Shown: one piece after another, positions 51,850 to 61,274 of the stretch
How the letters are laid out: every line of letters begins with the position of its first letter
Numbering within the stretch: the first letter of the stretch is position 1
Assembly: GCA_937899895.1 (NCBI GenBank)
Contig: CALBQR010000019.1
Coordinates: forward strand, 6,639 to 70,638
From: an uncultured Alistipes sp.
Lineage (GTDB): Bacteria; Bacteroidota; Bacteroidia; Bacteroidales; Rikenellaceae
Length of the DNA: 64,000 nt
Direction: 5' to 3'
Made by a program: the position numbers and the translations under genes
Notes under the pieces: generated by a model
What the model was told of the DNA's origin: nothing
Database searches by the model: none
What the model saw: the letters and a program-made list of their open reading frames with translations, nothing else

Positions 51850-53490
51850 ATGAAAACTATGAAAAAGAGAATTTTTAGCTTGCTCGTGTTGTTCGCAACT
51901 CTCGGATTAATGAGTTGTAACGACTGGTTGGACCTCACTCCTCCTGACCGCGTGTCGGATAAGGCAGCTTGGGAATCGCAGGAGGCAACAGATCTGTATA
52001 TTAATAACTTCTACGAATACATCGCAATCTATGGACAGTTTGGCGATCAGCAGTTCCAGGGTAATTTGACCGAGGGCCTGACCGAGACGTTCAAGTATGG
52101 TAGCCCGATTCTGGGTAACCGCGCAGGTGATTCGAACCACTATGTATTTACCCCCGAAACGATGTCGAGTAACGGTAGTATGCTCGATTGCTGGACTAAT
52201 ACCTATACGCGTATCCGTCGCGTAAATGAGTTCTTGGCTGCAAAGGAGAACTACTCGACCTACACCGAGGATGTCAATATCCTCTATGAGGCTCAGGCAC
52301 GTTTCTTCCGCGCATTCCTCTATTTCCAGCTGGCTAAACGCCACAATCAGGCGATTATCTTCAATACGCTTGCCGAGACGGTAAAGGATACTCCTCTTGC
52401 ATCGGTTGAGGATACTTGGCAGTATATCTACGATGAGCTGATGTTTGCTGCCGAGAATCTGCCCACAGAGTGGAACCAGCAGAATTCAGGTCGTGTAACA
52501 AAGGGTGCCGCATACGCACTTCTGTCGCGTGCAATGCTCTATGCAGAGCGTTGGGCAGATGCAAAATCGGCCGGTGATAAGGTCTTGGAGTTGGGTTATC
52601 AGTTGGCTCCGACCTACGAGGCTGCAACGACTGGTGGCAACTCGGAGTCGATCTTAGAGTTCAACTACCTTGTAACAGGTCCTAACCACTATTGGGATCG
52701 CTATATGTGTATGTATCACGAATATACCACAGCGGGTGGTGCTGCTCCTACGCAGGAGATGGTTGAGAGCTATGAGGCAAAAGATGGCTCGAAGGTCGAT
52801 TGGACCCCGTGGCATACCGCAGAGGGTACGACCGAGTATCCTCCCTACGAGAAACTCGAACCCCGTTTCGCCGCTACTATTCTTCACAATGGTACAATGT
52901 GGAAGGGTGTTGAGTTGGAGTGCTGCGTTGATGGTCAGTATGGTACCTACGTTGATTATGGCGTTGAGCCCTATCCCTACGGCAAGACCGTAACGGGCTA
53001 CTATATGCGCAAGTTCCGCCAGGAGTCGAACAACGACCTGACGAACGTTGCTTCGACCTCGACTTGGGTTGAGATCCGTTTGGCAGAGGTGCTGTTGAAC
53101 TTGGCCGAGGCAGAGTATAAGCTGGGTAACGACGCTGCTGCAATGGGCTATATTGCACAGGTGCGCGACCGCGTTGGTCTGCCTACCGATCTGTCGCTGA
53201 CGGGTGATGCCGTTTTCGAGGCGTTGGCTCACGAGCGTAAGATCGAGTTGGCATACGAAGGCCACCTGTGGTGGGATATGCGCCGTTGGAAACTTTCGGA
53301 GAAGGCTTACACGGGCTACCGCGTACACGGTATGAAGATTACGAAGGAGGGTTCGGGCTACCGCTATCAGTATGTAGATGCTGACGGTCAGGATCGTAAG
53401 TTCCTCAATCGTATGTACCGTCTGCCGATTCCCGATGCAGAGTTGCGTAACAATAAGGCGATTGATCAGTTCCCGGAGTGGAATTTCTAA
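51850..53490 (+). CDS. SusD/RagB-family glycan-binding lipoprotein
   Basis: The 546-residue protein is the surface partner that caps the SusC transporter and binds glycan. A lipoprotein signal ends in LMSCNDWLDLTPPD, where CNDWLD is the typical SusD start. TPR-like helices (about 60-230) and a C-terminal SusD segment are present, including VEIRLAEVLLNLAEAEY in part (RLAEVLLNLAEA) and LAHERKIELAYEGHLWWDMRRW in part (ERKIELAYEG). The last residues IPDAELRNNKAIDQFPEW are also typical. Confidence 0.95.
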   Translation: MKTMKKRIFSLLVLFATLGLMSCNDWLDLTPPDRVSDKAAWESQEATDLYINNFYEYIAIYGQFGDQQFQGNLTEGLTETFKYGSPILGNRAGDSNHYVFTPETMSSNGSMLDCWTNTYTRIRRVNEFLAAKENYSTYTEDVNILYEAQARFFRAFLYFQLAKRHNQAIIFNTLAETVKDTPLASVEDTWQYIYDELMFAAENLPTEWNQQNSGRVTKGAAYALLSRAMLYAERWADAKSAGDKVLELGYQLAPTYEAATTGGNSESILEFNYLVTGPNHYWDRYMCMYHEYTTAGGAAPTQEMVESYEAKDGSKVDWTPWHTAEGTTEYPPYEKLEPRFAATILHNGTMWKGVELECCVDGQYGTYVDYGVEPYPYGKTVTGYYMRKFRQESNNDLTNVASTSTWVEIRLAEVLLNLAEAEYKLGNDAAAMGYIAQVRDRVGLPTDLSLTGDAVFEALAHERKIELAYEGHLWWDMRRWKLSEKAYTGYRVHGMKITKEGSGYRYQYVDADGQDRKFLNRMYRLPIPDAELRNNKAIDQFPEWNF

Positions 53491-53502
53491 TAAGCGACGA
53501 CT

Positions 53503-55224
53503 ATGAAAAAGATTATATTTTGGATATTTTTGGCCGTCGTGCTTCCATTTACGGCGTGCCAAGAGCCGGAGATCCTTCTTCCGGCAGAGGCCAATAAGGG
53601 TATCAACAACTTGACGGTCTATCCTACGTGGGAGGGCTATCATACGGCTGATGCTTCGGGCTTTACAAGTAAGATCGACTACGAGAAGCGTGTGATTACG
53701 GTTCAGGTTCCCTACACGCTGCCCGTTGAGTCGGATAATGTTCAGAAATTGGAGGATTATAAGAAGGTTTGGATCCATTTCAACCTTGACGATAATGCGA
53801 CGTTGGAGCCTAAACTCACAACGATCGACCTCACGCAGACCTACACCGTAACGCTGACCGACCAGAAGAAGGAGCAGAGCGAGTGGACGATTAAGGCTGC
53901 GTTGGCTAAAAGTTCGGCTTGCGACATCGAGAGCTTTGCAATTCCGTCGCTGGGCCTGACAGCCGTGATCGACAAATCGAGTGCAACGGCTTCGTTGATC
54001 TACTTCGAGCAGTTGAAGAATGTCTTTGGTGAGGTTGTTCTCTCGCCGCACGCGAAGATCGTTCCCGATCCCGCTACAACAGCTTTCTGGTGCTCGCCCG
54101 ATGAGCCGAAGAAGTTCACGGTGATTGCACAGGATGGTGTTACCAGTCGCGAATGGACCTTGCAGCAGACCGAGCCTGCACGTGTCGAGGAGGGTATTCG
54201 CCCCGAAAGTGGCAAGCTGCTCTGGGCAACCAAGCTGTCGGCTGCGGGTGTAACAAAACTCGATATGACTACGGGTATCGCCGTTACTGACGATTACGTT
54301 GTTCTGAATACTCGTGGCGAGGATCCCATCGTGCTTGATGCCAAGAAGGGTACCACTGTTGGTACTATGGATCTTGGCTCGATCAAGGGTGCAACGTCGA
54401 GCTACTATATGACTTCGGATCATAAGGGTCATATCGTAATCAATAACCGTGTGCCCGATGATGGTGGTGTATTCCGCGTATGGCGTATGCGTGATATCAA
54501 TTCGACTCCCGAATTGTTTATCGAGTACGCAACCACCGACGTCTATGGCGACCACATCTCGGTATGGGGTGATGTCTATGGCGATGCAACGGTACAGGCT
54601 GCATACTGCGGTTGGACCTCGACAGGCTCGACCTCGACGCTGACTTGGACCGTGAAGGGCGGTCAGACGGTTTCGATGCAGCCCTATTGGTGCCAGATTT
54701 CGGGCGTGGGCGGCTGGACCAACGGTGATGCTATCCGTATGGGTACTGACGCTACGGCTGACTTCTTGGCTGTTGGTTACTCGATGAACAAGCTCACTTG
54801 GGTAGATGGTGCAACCAACGCTGCATTGAACTATGTTCAGGGTACGCTGACCGGTAACGAGGGTATGAAGGCTATCGACGCCGTTCCGTTCAATGGCTTG
54901 AACTATGTTGCCGCTACGATGGAGACCTTCTTCACGTGGGGTGTAGCAGGCGGTATGTGGGTTATGGAGGCCAAGTATCCCCAGACCTTCTCCGGCTCGT
55001 TGGAGTTGGATGCTTCGCTTGATCCCGACTGCGTAGTATATGATTTGGATCGTGGTGAGGGTGGCTACGGTATCTACGGTGGCCGCGCTAACGACGGTAC
55101 TAATGGTAATGCAATTCAGGATGTTAAGTTGCACGTAACCGAGGATGGTTACTTTATGTACGCATACTTTATGTTCTGCAATGGTTATGTAGGTTGTGTG
55201 CAGTTTGACTGTATCGCCCAATAA
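53503..55224 (+). CDS. DUF5018-type lipoprotein in SusE/F position
   Basis: The 573-residue protein has a lipoprotein signal with Cys19 (LPFTACQEP), an N-terminal DUF5018-type beta domain (about 35-230, with IKAALAKSSACDIESF and EWTLQQTEP) and a C-terminal domain of about 330 residues homologous to the C-terminus of the minus-strand lipoprotein at 40688. It probably binds the same glycan as SusD at the cell surface. No catalytic motif is evident. A hairpin follows 14 bp after the stop. Confidence 0.85.
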   Translation: MKKIIFWIFLAVVLPFTACQEPEILLPAEANKGINNLTVYPTWEGYHTADASGFTSKIDYEKRVITVQVPYTLPVESDNVQKLEDYKKVWIHFNLDDNATLEPKLTTIDLTQTYTVTLTDQKKEQSEWTIKAALAKSSACDIESFAIPSLGLTAVIDKSSATASLIYFEQLKNVFGEVVLSPHAKIVPDPATTAFWCSPDEPKKFTVIAQDGVTSREWTLQQTEPARVEEGIRPESGKLLWATKLSAAGVTKLDMTTGIAVTDDYVVLNTRGEDPIVLDAKKGTTVGTMDLGSIKGATSSYYMTSDHKGHIVINNRVPDDGGVFRVWRMRDINSTPELFIEYATTDVYGDHISVWGDVYGDATVQAAYCGWTSTGSTSTLTWTVKGGQTVSMQPYWCQISGVGGWTNGDAIRMGTDATADFLAVGYSMNKLTWVDGATNAALNYVQGTLTGNEGMKAIDAVPFNGLNYVAATMETFFTWGVAGGMWVMEAKYPQTFSGSLELDASLDPDCVVYDLDRGEGGYGIYGGRANDGTNGNAIQDVKLHVTEDGYFMYAYFMFCNGYVGCVQFDCIAQ

Positions 55225-55237
55225 CCGATGACACAAT

Positions 55238-55263
55238 CCATAGCCCCTTGATCGGGGCTATGG
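55238..55263 (+). other. Intercistronic hairpin with TTGATC loop
   Basis: Arms CCATAGCCCC and GGGGCTATGG form a perfect 10-bp stem around TTGATC, without a following T-run. It lies between the DUF5018 gene and the second GHL10 gene, and matches the hairpin at 40629-40657 in loop and most of the stem. Confidence 0.75.
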
Positions 55264-55293
55264 GTGCCAATTAAACGCAAAAAGAACTAAACG

Positions 55294-56961
55294 ATGAAAA
55301 AATTTCTGTTATGTATTGGTATGGTAGCCGCTTTGGCCGCTTGTACCGAAGATAAGGATTTGGTGTATGATTATCCCGCACGCCCCGACGTGGAGCCTAT
55401 GCCCGCTGTTACGATTACACCCGTAGCTGCCGAGTATAACGCTTTGGAGTTCACTGTTGCACCAATTAATGCCGAGGAGTGTTCGTTCTACTGCATCGAG
55501 ACCGATGACGACGATAAGCAGCTTACCGCAGGTGAGGTGATTGCACGTGGTACAGCGGTTAATGCAGCAGAGAAGGGTACCTATCGTGCCGAGGGCCTTT
55601 ATGACGAGACCTCGTATAATGTCTATGCGGCAGTTCGTAAGGGCGATCGCGTAGCTGTGAGTGCAATTAAGATGGCTACAACCATCGCACCCGCACCCGA
55701 AGGCCCTGCAACCAACCCGATGTATATTTGGGTTGATGCAGCTGCAAACTTCCCCGATTTCGCAAATAGCAAGGAGAATATCCGTCGCGATCTGACCCTT
55801 GCCAAGGAGACGGGCTTTACGGATGTGGTTGTTGATGTTCGTCCGACCAATGGCGATGTGCTGTTCAAGACTGATAAGTGCCAGCAGGTAGCTTGGCTCG
55901 GTGCTTGGGGCTCGAACGGCTACGCAAAGTATGAGCGTACGGCTGATTGGGACTACCTCGGTGCATTCATTGAGATTGGCCACGAGTTGGGTCTGCGTAT
56001 TCACGCAGGTTTCAATACAATGGTCGGCGGTAATAAGTCGAGTTTGGGTGAGCAGGGTGTGCTGTTGCGCGACGCCTCGAAGAAGGATTGGGCAACGGTG
56101 CTCAATACGAAGACAGGTTTCGTTAATACGCTCGATTCAGACGAGACAACCTTCTTCTTCAATCCTCACAATGCCGATGTGCAGGCCTATATCTGCGATC
56201 TGTTGAAGGATTTGGCCGCTTATCCCGATCTTGACGGTATTATTTTGGACCGTGGTCGTTTCGATTCGATGTTGAGCGACTGCTCGGATTCGACATTGAA
56301 GGAGTTCGAGGATTATGTCGGTGAGGCTGTTAATTTCAATAAAGATGTTCTCCCCGCAGGCTTTACGGGTACGATCAATGCCGATATGCCTTACGAGCAC
56401 AAGCACTTGAAGAAGTGGTTGGAGTTCCGTGCAAAGGCTATCCACGACTTTATGACCAAGGCAAAGGAGGCTGTTCGCAGCGTGAATGGTTCGGTGAAGT
56501 TCGGTGTTTATGTAGGTGGTTGGTACAGCACCTATTACGATGTAGGTGTGAACTGGGCAAGCCCCTCATTCGATACCTCGGCAGCGTTCTCGCGTTGGGC
56601 AACAAAGGAGTATATGAACTTCGGTTATGCCGATCTGATGGATCATATGCTGATCGGTGCATACGCTTCGCCGGGTAATGTCTATGGTTCGAGCGAATGG
56701 ACTATGCAGGGCTTCTGCCAGCTGGCTATGAAATATACTGCAAGTGCTTGTCCGCTGGTTTGCGGTGGTCCCGATGTAGGTAACTGGGATTACGATGACA
56801 AATACACCGATGCACAGGAGTATGAGGCAATTACCAACTCGGTGAAGGCTTGCTACGACGCTTGCAACGGTTATTTCCTCTTCGATATGATTCACTTAAA
56901 GAAGGCCAACACTTGGCAGTATGCCAAGGCAGGCATTGATCAGGTGAAGGAGAGTCTGTAA
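55294..56961 (+). CDS. GHL10-type glycosyl hydrolase lipoprotein with fibronectin-like module, second copy
   Basis: The 555-residue protein has a lipoprotein signal with Cys17 (LAACTEDKD), a fibronectin-III-like module (about 35-135) that resembles the one in the NAGPA protein at 45995, and a GHL10-like TIM barrel (about 145-555). Barrel marks match the first copy: MYIWVDAAANF, FTDVVVDVRPT, LRIHAGFNTM, PDLDGIILDRGRFD and YVGGWYSTYYDVGVNWAS in part. Pairwise, the two GHL10 enzymes differ in many positions and probably cut different linkages. Confidence 0.85.
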   Translation: MKKFLLCIGMVAALAACTEDKDLVYDYPARPDVEPMPAVTITPVAAEYNALEFTVAPINAEECSFYCIETDDDDKQLTAGEVIARGTAVNAAEKGTYRAEGLYDETSYNVYAAVRKGDRVAVSAIKMATTIAPAPEGPATNPMYIWVDAAANFPDFANSKENIRRDLTLAKETGFTDVVVDVRPTNGDVLFKTDKCQQVAWLGAWGSNGYAKYERTADWDYLGAFIEIGHELGLRIHAGFNTMVGGNKSSLGEQGVLLRDASKKDWATVLNTKTGFVNTLDSDETTFFFNPHNADVQAYICDLLKDLAAYPDLDGIILDRGRFDSMLSDCSDSTLKEFEDYVGEAVNFNKDVLPAGFTGTINADMPYEHKHLKKWLEFRAKAIHDFMTKAKEAVRSVNGSVKFGVYVGGWYSTYYDVGVNWASPSFDTSAAFSRWATKEYMNFGYADLMDHMLIGAYASPGNVYGSSEWTMQGFCQLAMKYTASACPLVCGGPDVGNWDYDDKYTDAQEYEAITNSVKACYDACNGYFLFDMIHLKKANTWQYAKAGIDQVKESL

Positions 56962-56983
56962 TCAGCAAAAAAACGAAGATTCA

Positions 56984-57646
56984 ATGAAACGTTGGATCGT
57001 AACACTATTTGCACTGATCGCGCTGTGCCCTTCGATGGCACAATCGGGATTTGGTGATTATTATGATTGCCGTTTGGCTGCCCACCGTAAGGCGGGTATG
57101 CCAAACGGTGCAATCGTATGGATGGGAGATAGTCTGACCGAGCAGGGTTGGTGGAATTTCCTGTCGAAAGAGAGGAATATCGTCAATCGAGGTATCGGTG
57201 GCGATAACACACGTGGAATGTTGGCTCGTCTGCCTGAAATATTGGAGAGCGCGCCGCGAAAGATCTTCTTGATGGCCGGTGTCAATGACCTATCGGGCAA
57301 TCGTCCAGTTGAGGAGGTCGCGGCCAATATCCGAAAGATGTTGGAGATGGTGCGTGAGTCGGTGCCGACGTGTAAGGTCTATCTGCAAAGTGTCATCACG
57401 CCCAATAACGATGTGTTGGCTTACCCATACGCAAAGGGCAAACAGGCCCAAACGCGTGCGCTGAACGAACGACTGAAAGCACTTTGCGATGAAGGGTTGG
57501 CAACGTGGGTCGATTTGACGACGATCCTGCATAACGATAAGGGCGAACTGCGTGAGGAGCTGACCAAAGATGGTATTCACCTTCACGCGGAGGCCTACGT
57601 GATGTGGGTCGAGTATCTGAAAAAAATGAAATATCTGCGTAAATAA
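56984..57646 (+). CDS. SGNH/GDSL-family hydrolase
   Basis: The 220-residue protein has a signal peptide ending near SMAQ and the four SGNH blocks: the serine in WMGDSLTEQG (about 47-56), the glycine in NRGIGGDNTRG, the asparagine in MAGVNDLSG and the Asp-His pair in KDGIHLHAEAY close to the C-terminus. It is expected to remove O-acetyl groups or other esters from sugars in the periplasm. Substrate is inferred from the PUL context. Confidence 0.9.
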   Translation: MKRWIVTLFALIALCPSMAQSGFGDYYDCRLAAHRKAGMPNGAIVWMGDSLTEQGWWNFLSKERNIVNRGIGGDNTRGMLARLPEILESAPRKIFLMAGVNDLSGNRPVEEVAANIRKMLEMVRESVPTCKVYLQSVITPNNDVLAYPYAKGKQAQTRALNERLKALCDEGLATWVDLTTILHNDKGELREELTKDGIHLHAEAYVMWVEYLKKMKYLRK

Positions 57647-57664
57647 ATCTTTGAAATAAGAACG

Positions 57665-59068
57665 ATGAAACGAGTAGCGGCAATAGATCTATTACGTGCT
57701 TTGGCCATTATCGGAATGGTCGCTTCGGGGCAGATGTTCTGGAACACCGAACTGCCTGCCTATATGTTCCACGCGCAAGTGCCGCCTCCGACATTCGTTT
57801 TTAACCCTGACGTGGCGGGTATTACGTGGGTCGATCTGGTCTTCCCATTCTTCCTCTTCTCGATGGGAGCAGCAATGCCGCTGGCTCTGCGCCGCCGCGA
57901 GCAGAAGGGTGATGGATTGAAGCAGGTGGCAGGCTCGGCTCTGCATCGCTTTGTGTGGCTGGCCTCGTTTGCAATCATTTTGGGTAATACCCGTATGGGG
58001 TTGCTTTCGGCGGTTAAGCCGTGGGTGGCCTCGCTGGCGACGTTGTGCATCTGGGCATTGTTTTTTGCGATGTTCGTTCGCGTGCCCAATCTTGACCGAC
58101 GTAAAAATGCGATCCTTAATTGGTGTGGATTTGCGCTGCTCGTCGGTGCAACGCTGCTCTATAAGCCGCTGTTCGGAGTTGAGGTGTCGCTGTTTAAGAG
58201 CGATATTATCATAATGATCCTCGCATCAATGGCTCTATTTGGAACCCTGCTGTGGTGGGTAACGCGTGATAAGATGTTGATGCGTGTGGCGATTATCGGT
58301 GGCGTGGCTTTGCTGAAAATGGCTTCGTCGGTCGATGGATCGTGGTGTCAATGGTTGTGGCAACAAACTCCTGCCGTATGGTTGTTCCGTTTTGAATTTT
58401 TGAAGTATCTTTGCATAGTGCTTTCGGGTACGATTGCGGGTGATGTGATCTACCGCGAACTGCAATCGGAGTCAATCGCGCAACGAGCCAATGACCGCCG
58501 TTCAGGTGTGCTGACCGTTGGATTGGTGGTGCTGATGCTGGCTTTGGTCGTAATGAATGTGTGGGGGCTGTTTGTGCGCGAAGTGGGAATGACGGTCATC
58601 GTTTCGATTGCGCTGTGTGTTTTGGCCAGTGCGGTGTTGCAGCGATTGACAATTCCGCAACGCCAACTTTTGAAGTCGCTTTTTGCGTTGGGAGTGGTAT
58701 TGCTCATCATTGGTCTTATTGCCGAGCCGATGGAGGGCGGCATTAAAAAGGACCACGCAACGGTGAGCTACTTCTTCGTTACGGGCGGTTTGGCGTCGAT
58801 GGTGTTGGTGGCTGCGCTGGCGTTGGAGATGCGCTTCGACATTCGATTGCGCGCTTTGGAGGCTTGCGGTGCCAATCCGATGTTCGCTTATACGGCTTCG
58901 GGTTATCTGCTTACACCGATTCTGACACTTACGTCGTTGTCGGTCGTGGTGGATAGGATAGCCAATTTGGGACCGTGGTGGGCGTTTGGCCGCGGAGTAC
59001 TCTTTGTACTTTTGGTCATTGCTGTAACCTATCCGCTTACACGTAAAAATTATTATTGGAAATCGTGA
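57665..59068 (+). CDS. DUF5009 / HGSNAT-like membrane acyltransferase
   Basis: The 467-residue protein has about eleven membrane segments. It begins AAIDLLRALAIIGMVASGQMFW and continues with WVDLVFPFFLFSMGAAMP (both in part), the hallmark of DUF5009 proteins, which are related to heparan-alpha-glucosaminide N-acetyltransferase and bacterial NagX. HGSNAT moves acetyl from acetyl-CoA across a membrane to a terminal glucosamine. A role in acetylating a free amino sugar in the periplasm would fit this locus, but is not shown. Confidence 0.85.
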   Translation: MKRVAAIDLLRALAIIGMVASGQMFWNTELPAYMFHAQVPPPTFVFNPDVAGITWVDLVFPFFLFSMGAAMPLALRRREQKGDGLKQVAGSALHRFVWLASFAIILGNTRMGLLSAVKPWVASLATLCIWALFFAMFVRVPNLDRRKNAILNWCGFALLVGATLLYKPLFGVEVSLFKSDIIIMILASMALFGTLLWWVTRDKMLMRVAIIGGVALLKMASSVDGSWCQWLWQQTPAVWLFRFEFLKYLCIVLSGTIAGDVIYRELQSESIAQRANDRRSGVLTVGLVVLMLALVVMNVWGLFVREVGMTVIVSIALCVLASAVLQRLTIPQRQLLKSLFALGVVLLIIGLIAEPMEGGIKKDHATVSYFFVTGGLASMVLVAALALEMRFDIRLRALEACGANPMFAYTASGYLLTPILTLTSLSVVVDRIANLGPWWAFGRGVLFVLLVIAVTYPLTRKNYYWKS

Positions 59069-59086
59069 TAAAATTAAGATATAAAA

Positions 59087-60025
59087 ATGAAAATTACTGG
59101 AACATTTCTCGATGAGATTAGCCACGACATTCCGCACCAGAATTGGGGCGAGAAGGAGTGGGACGCCGATTTTCAGCATATGCGCTCGATCGGCATTGAT
59201 ACGGTGATTATGATTCGTTCGGGGTATCGTAAGTTTATTACCTATCCATCGAAATATCTGATCGGCAAGGGTTGTTACAAGCCCTCGACCGACCTGTTGG
59301 ACCTCTTCCTGCGCTTGGCCGACAAGCACGGAATGAAGTTCTATTTTGGCCTCTACGATTCGGGCCATTATTGGGATACGGGCGATATGTCGAAGGAGAC
59401 CGAGTATAACCGTTACGTCATCGACGAAGTGTGGGAGAACTACGGTCAGCACCATAAATCGTTCGGCGGTTGGTACCTGAGTGGTGAGATCTCGCGTCGC
59501 ACGAAGGGTGTGATTGAGGCTTTCCGCGAGCAGGGCGAGCATTGTAAGGCAGTTTCGGGCGGTATGCCGACGCTGATCTCGCCGTGGATCGACGGTAAGA
59601 AGGCTGTTTTGGCCGCTTCGGCTTCGTTGTCGAAGGAAGACGCTGTGTCGGTAGCTGATCACGAACGCGAGTGGGACGAGATCTTTGCCGGTATTCAGGG
59701 AGCTGTTGATGCAGTGGCTTTCCAAGATGGACATATCGACTATGATGAACTTGACGCCTTCTTCGAGGTGAATAAGCGTCTGGCCGATCGCTATGGAATG
59801 GAGTGCTGGACCAATGCCGAGACCTTCGACCGCGATATGCCGATCAAGTTCCTCCCCATTAAGTTCGAGAAGTTGAGAATGAAGCTCGAAGCTGCGGCGC
59901 GTGCAGGTTACGATAAGGCGATCACCTTCGAGTTCTCGCACTTCCTTTCGCCCCAGTCGAGCTACACCTCGGCACACCATCTGTTTGATCGTTACCGCGA
60001 ATATTTCCTGAACGAGAAGTTGTAG
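59087..60025 (+). CDS. DUF4434-type TIM-barrel protein
   Basis: The 312-residue protein has no signal peptide. Its start MKITGTFLDEISHDIPHQNWG and segments IGIDTVIMIRSGYRKF and GGWYLSGEI (in part) match the DUF4434 barrel found in Bacteroidota sugar loci. Acidic residues at strand ends (GEI; FEFSH) could be catalytic. It is expected in the cytoplasm if the missing signal is real, acting on imported sugar. No activity is known to me. Confidence 0.8.
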   Translation: MKITGTFLDEISHDIPHQNWGEKEWDADFQHMRSIGIDTVIMIRSGYRKFITYPSKYLIGKGCYKPSTDLLDLFLRLADKHGMKFYFGLYDSGHYWDTGDMSKETEYNRYVIDEVWENYGQHHKSFGGWYLSGEISRRTKGVIEAFREQGEHCKAVSGGMPTLISPWIDGKKAVLAASASLSKEDAVSVADHEREWDEIFAGIQGAVDAVAFQDGHIDYDELDAFFEVNKRLADRYGMECWTNAETFDRDMPIKFLPIKFEKLRMKLEAAARAGYDKAITFEFSHFLSPQSSYTSAHHLFDRYREYFLNEKL

Positions 60026-60082
60026 CCGGCTACGGAGTGAGAATAAACCCAATTGAAGAATAATCTTAACGAAAGAAATACG

Positions 60083-61264
60083 ATGAAAAATATAGATGCA
60101 TTGATCCAACAATATCACGACGAACTTCATAATCGAGTATTGCCTTTCTGGCTGGAACACTCGCAGGATAAGGAGTTTGGTGGTTATTTCACCTGCCTCG
60201 ACCGCGACGGATCGGTCTTCGATACCGACAAATTTATGTGGTTGCAGGGTCGTGAGGTGTGGCTCTTCTCGATGATGTGCAACAAGGAGGGTGTGCGTCC
60301 GGAGTGGTTGGAGTGCGCTCGTCAGGGTGCAGAGTTTATGCTCCGATATGGCCACGATGGCGATTACAATTGGTATTTCGCACTCACGCGCGATGGTAAG
60401 CCGTTGGTTGATCCCTACAACATCTTCTCCTATACCTTTGCGGCGATGGCCTTTGCGCAGCTGCATAAGGCGACGGGCGAGGAGCGCTATGCCGAGGCTA
60501 CACGTCGCACGTTCCAGCACATTATGGAGCGTTGGGATAACCCCAAAGCTCGTTGGAACAAGGCTCACGCAGGCTCGCGCGATATGCGTGCGTTGGCTCC
60601 GTCGATGATTCTCTGCAACCTGTTGCTCGAAATCGAGCATTTGATTGAGCCTCAGTTGGTTGAGGAGTCGATCGAGAAGGCGTTGGGCGATGTGATGAAT
60701 GACTTCTATCGTCCGGAATTGGGTCTGGTCGTTGAGCATATGAACGCCGATGGCACGTTGAGCGACACGTTCGACGGCCGATTGATCAACCCCGGTCATA
60801 CGCTCGAAACGATGTGGTTTGTGATGGATCTGGCACGTCGTCGTGGCGACGAGGAGTTGATTCGCAAGGCAGTCGAGATCGGTCTGAATACGCTCGAATT
60901 CGGTTGGGATAAGGAGCACGGCGGTATCTTCTACTTTATGGATCGCAAGGGCTGTCCTCCGCAGCAGCTCGAATGGGATCAAAAGTTGTGGTGGGTGCAT
61001 ATCGAATCGACAATCGCAATGTTGGAGGGTTACCTGCTGACGGGCGATGAGCGTTGCAAGGCTTGGTTCGAGAAGTTGCACGACTACACGTGGTCGTACT
61101 TCCGCGATGAGGAGCACCCCGAATGGTTCGGCTACCTGAATCGTCGTGGCGAAGTGTTGCTGACGCTCAAAGGCGGTAAGTGGAAGGGCTGTTTCCACGT
61201 TCCTCGCGGTCTGTATAAGTGCGAGTGCTTGCTCAAAGAGTTGAAACAGAAGATGGAGAAATAG
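60083..61264 (+). CDS. AGE-family N-acylglucosamine 2-epimerase-like protein
   Basis: The start is placed at ATG 60083, giving 393 residues; an extension to a TTG at 60053 lacks support. The protein has the alpha/alpha-barrel of the AGE/RenBP family with MWLQGREVWLFS, GHDGDYNWYFALTRDG in part, RLINPGHTLETMWF with the catalytic-region histidine, and WWVHIESTIAM. Family members interconvert GlcNAc and ManNAc, or glucose, mannose or cellobiose units. Similarity in style to the Bacteroides NanE epimerase suggests an N-acetylated hexosamine. It lacks a signal peptide and is probably cytoplasmic. Confidence 0.9.
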   Translation: MKNIDALIQQYHDELHNRVLPFWLEHSQDKEFGGYFTCLDRDGSVFDTDKFMWLQGREVWLFSMMCNKEGVRPEWLECARQGAEFMLRYGHDGDYNWYFALTRDGKPLVDPYNIFSYTFAAMAFAQLHKATGEERYAEATRRTFQHIMERWDNPKARWNKAHAGSRDMRALAPSMILCNLLLEIEHLIEPQLVEESIEKALGDVMNDFYRPELGLVVEHMNADGTLSDTFDGRLINPGHTLETMWFVMDLARRRGDEELIRKAVEIGLNTLEFGWDKEHGGIFYFMDRKGCPPQQLEWDQKLWWVHIESTIAMLEGYLLTGDERCKAWFEKLHDYTWSYFRDEEHPEWFGYLNRRGEVLLTLKGGKWKGCFHVPRGLYKCECLLKELKQKMEK

Positions 61265-61274
61265 GAGGGGAACG

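Noticed and set aside
52654..55236. An 860-codon open frame on the minus strand opposite SusD and DUF5018 genes
   Set aside because: Same reason: it mirrors well-supported genes and its translation lacks domains, signal peptide or a plausible start context.
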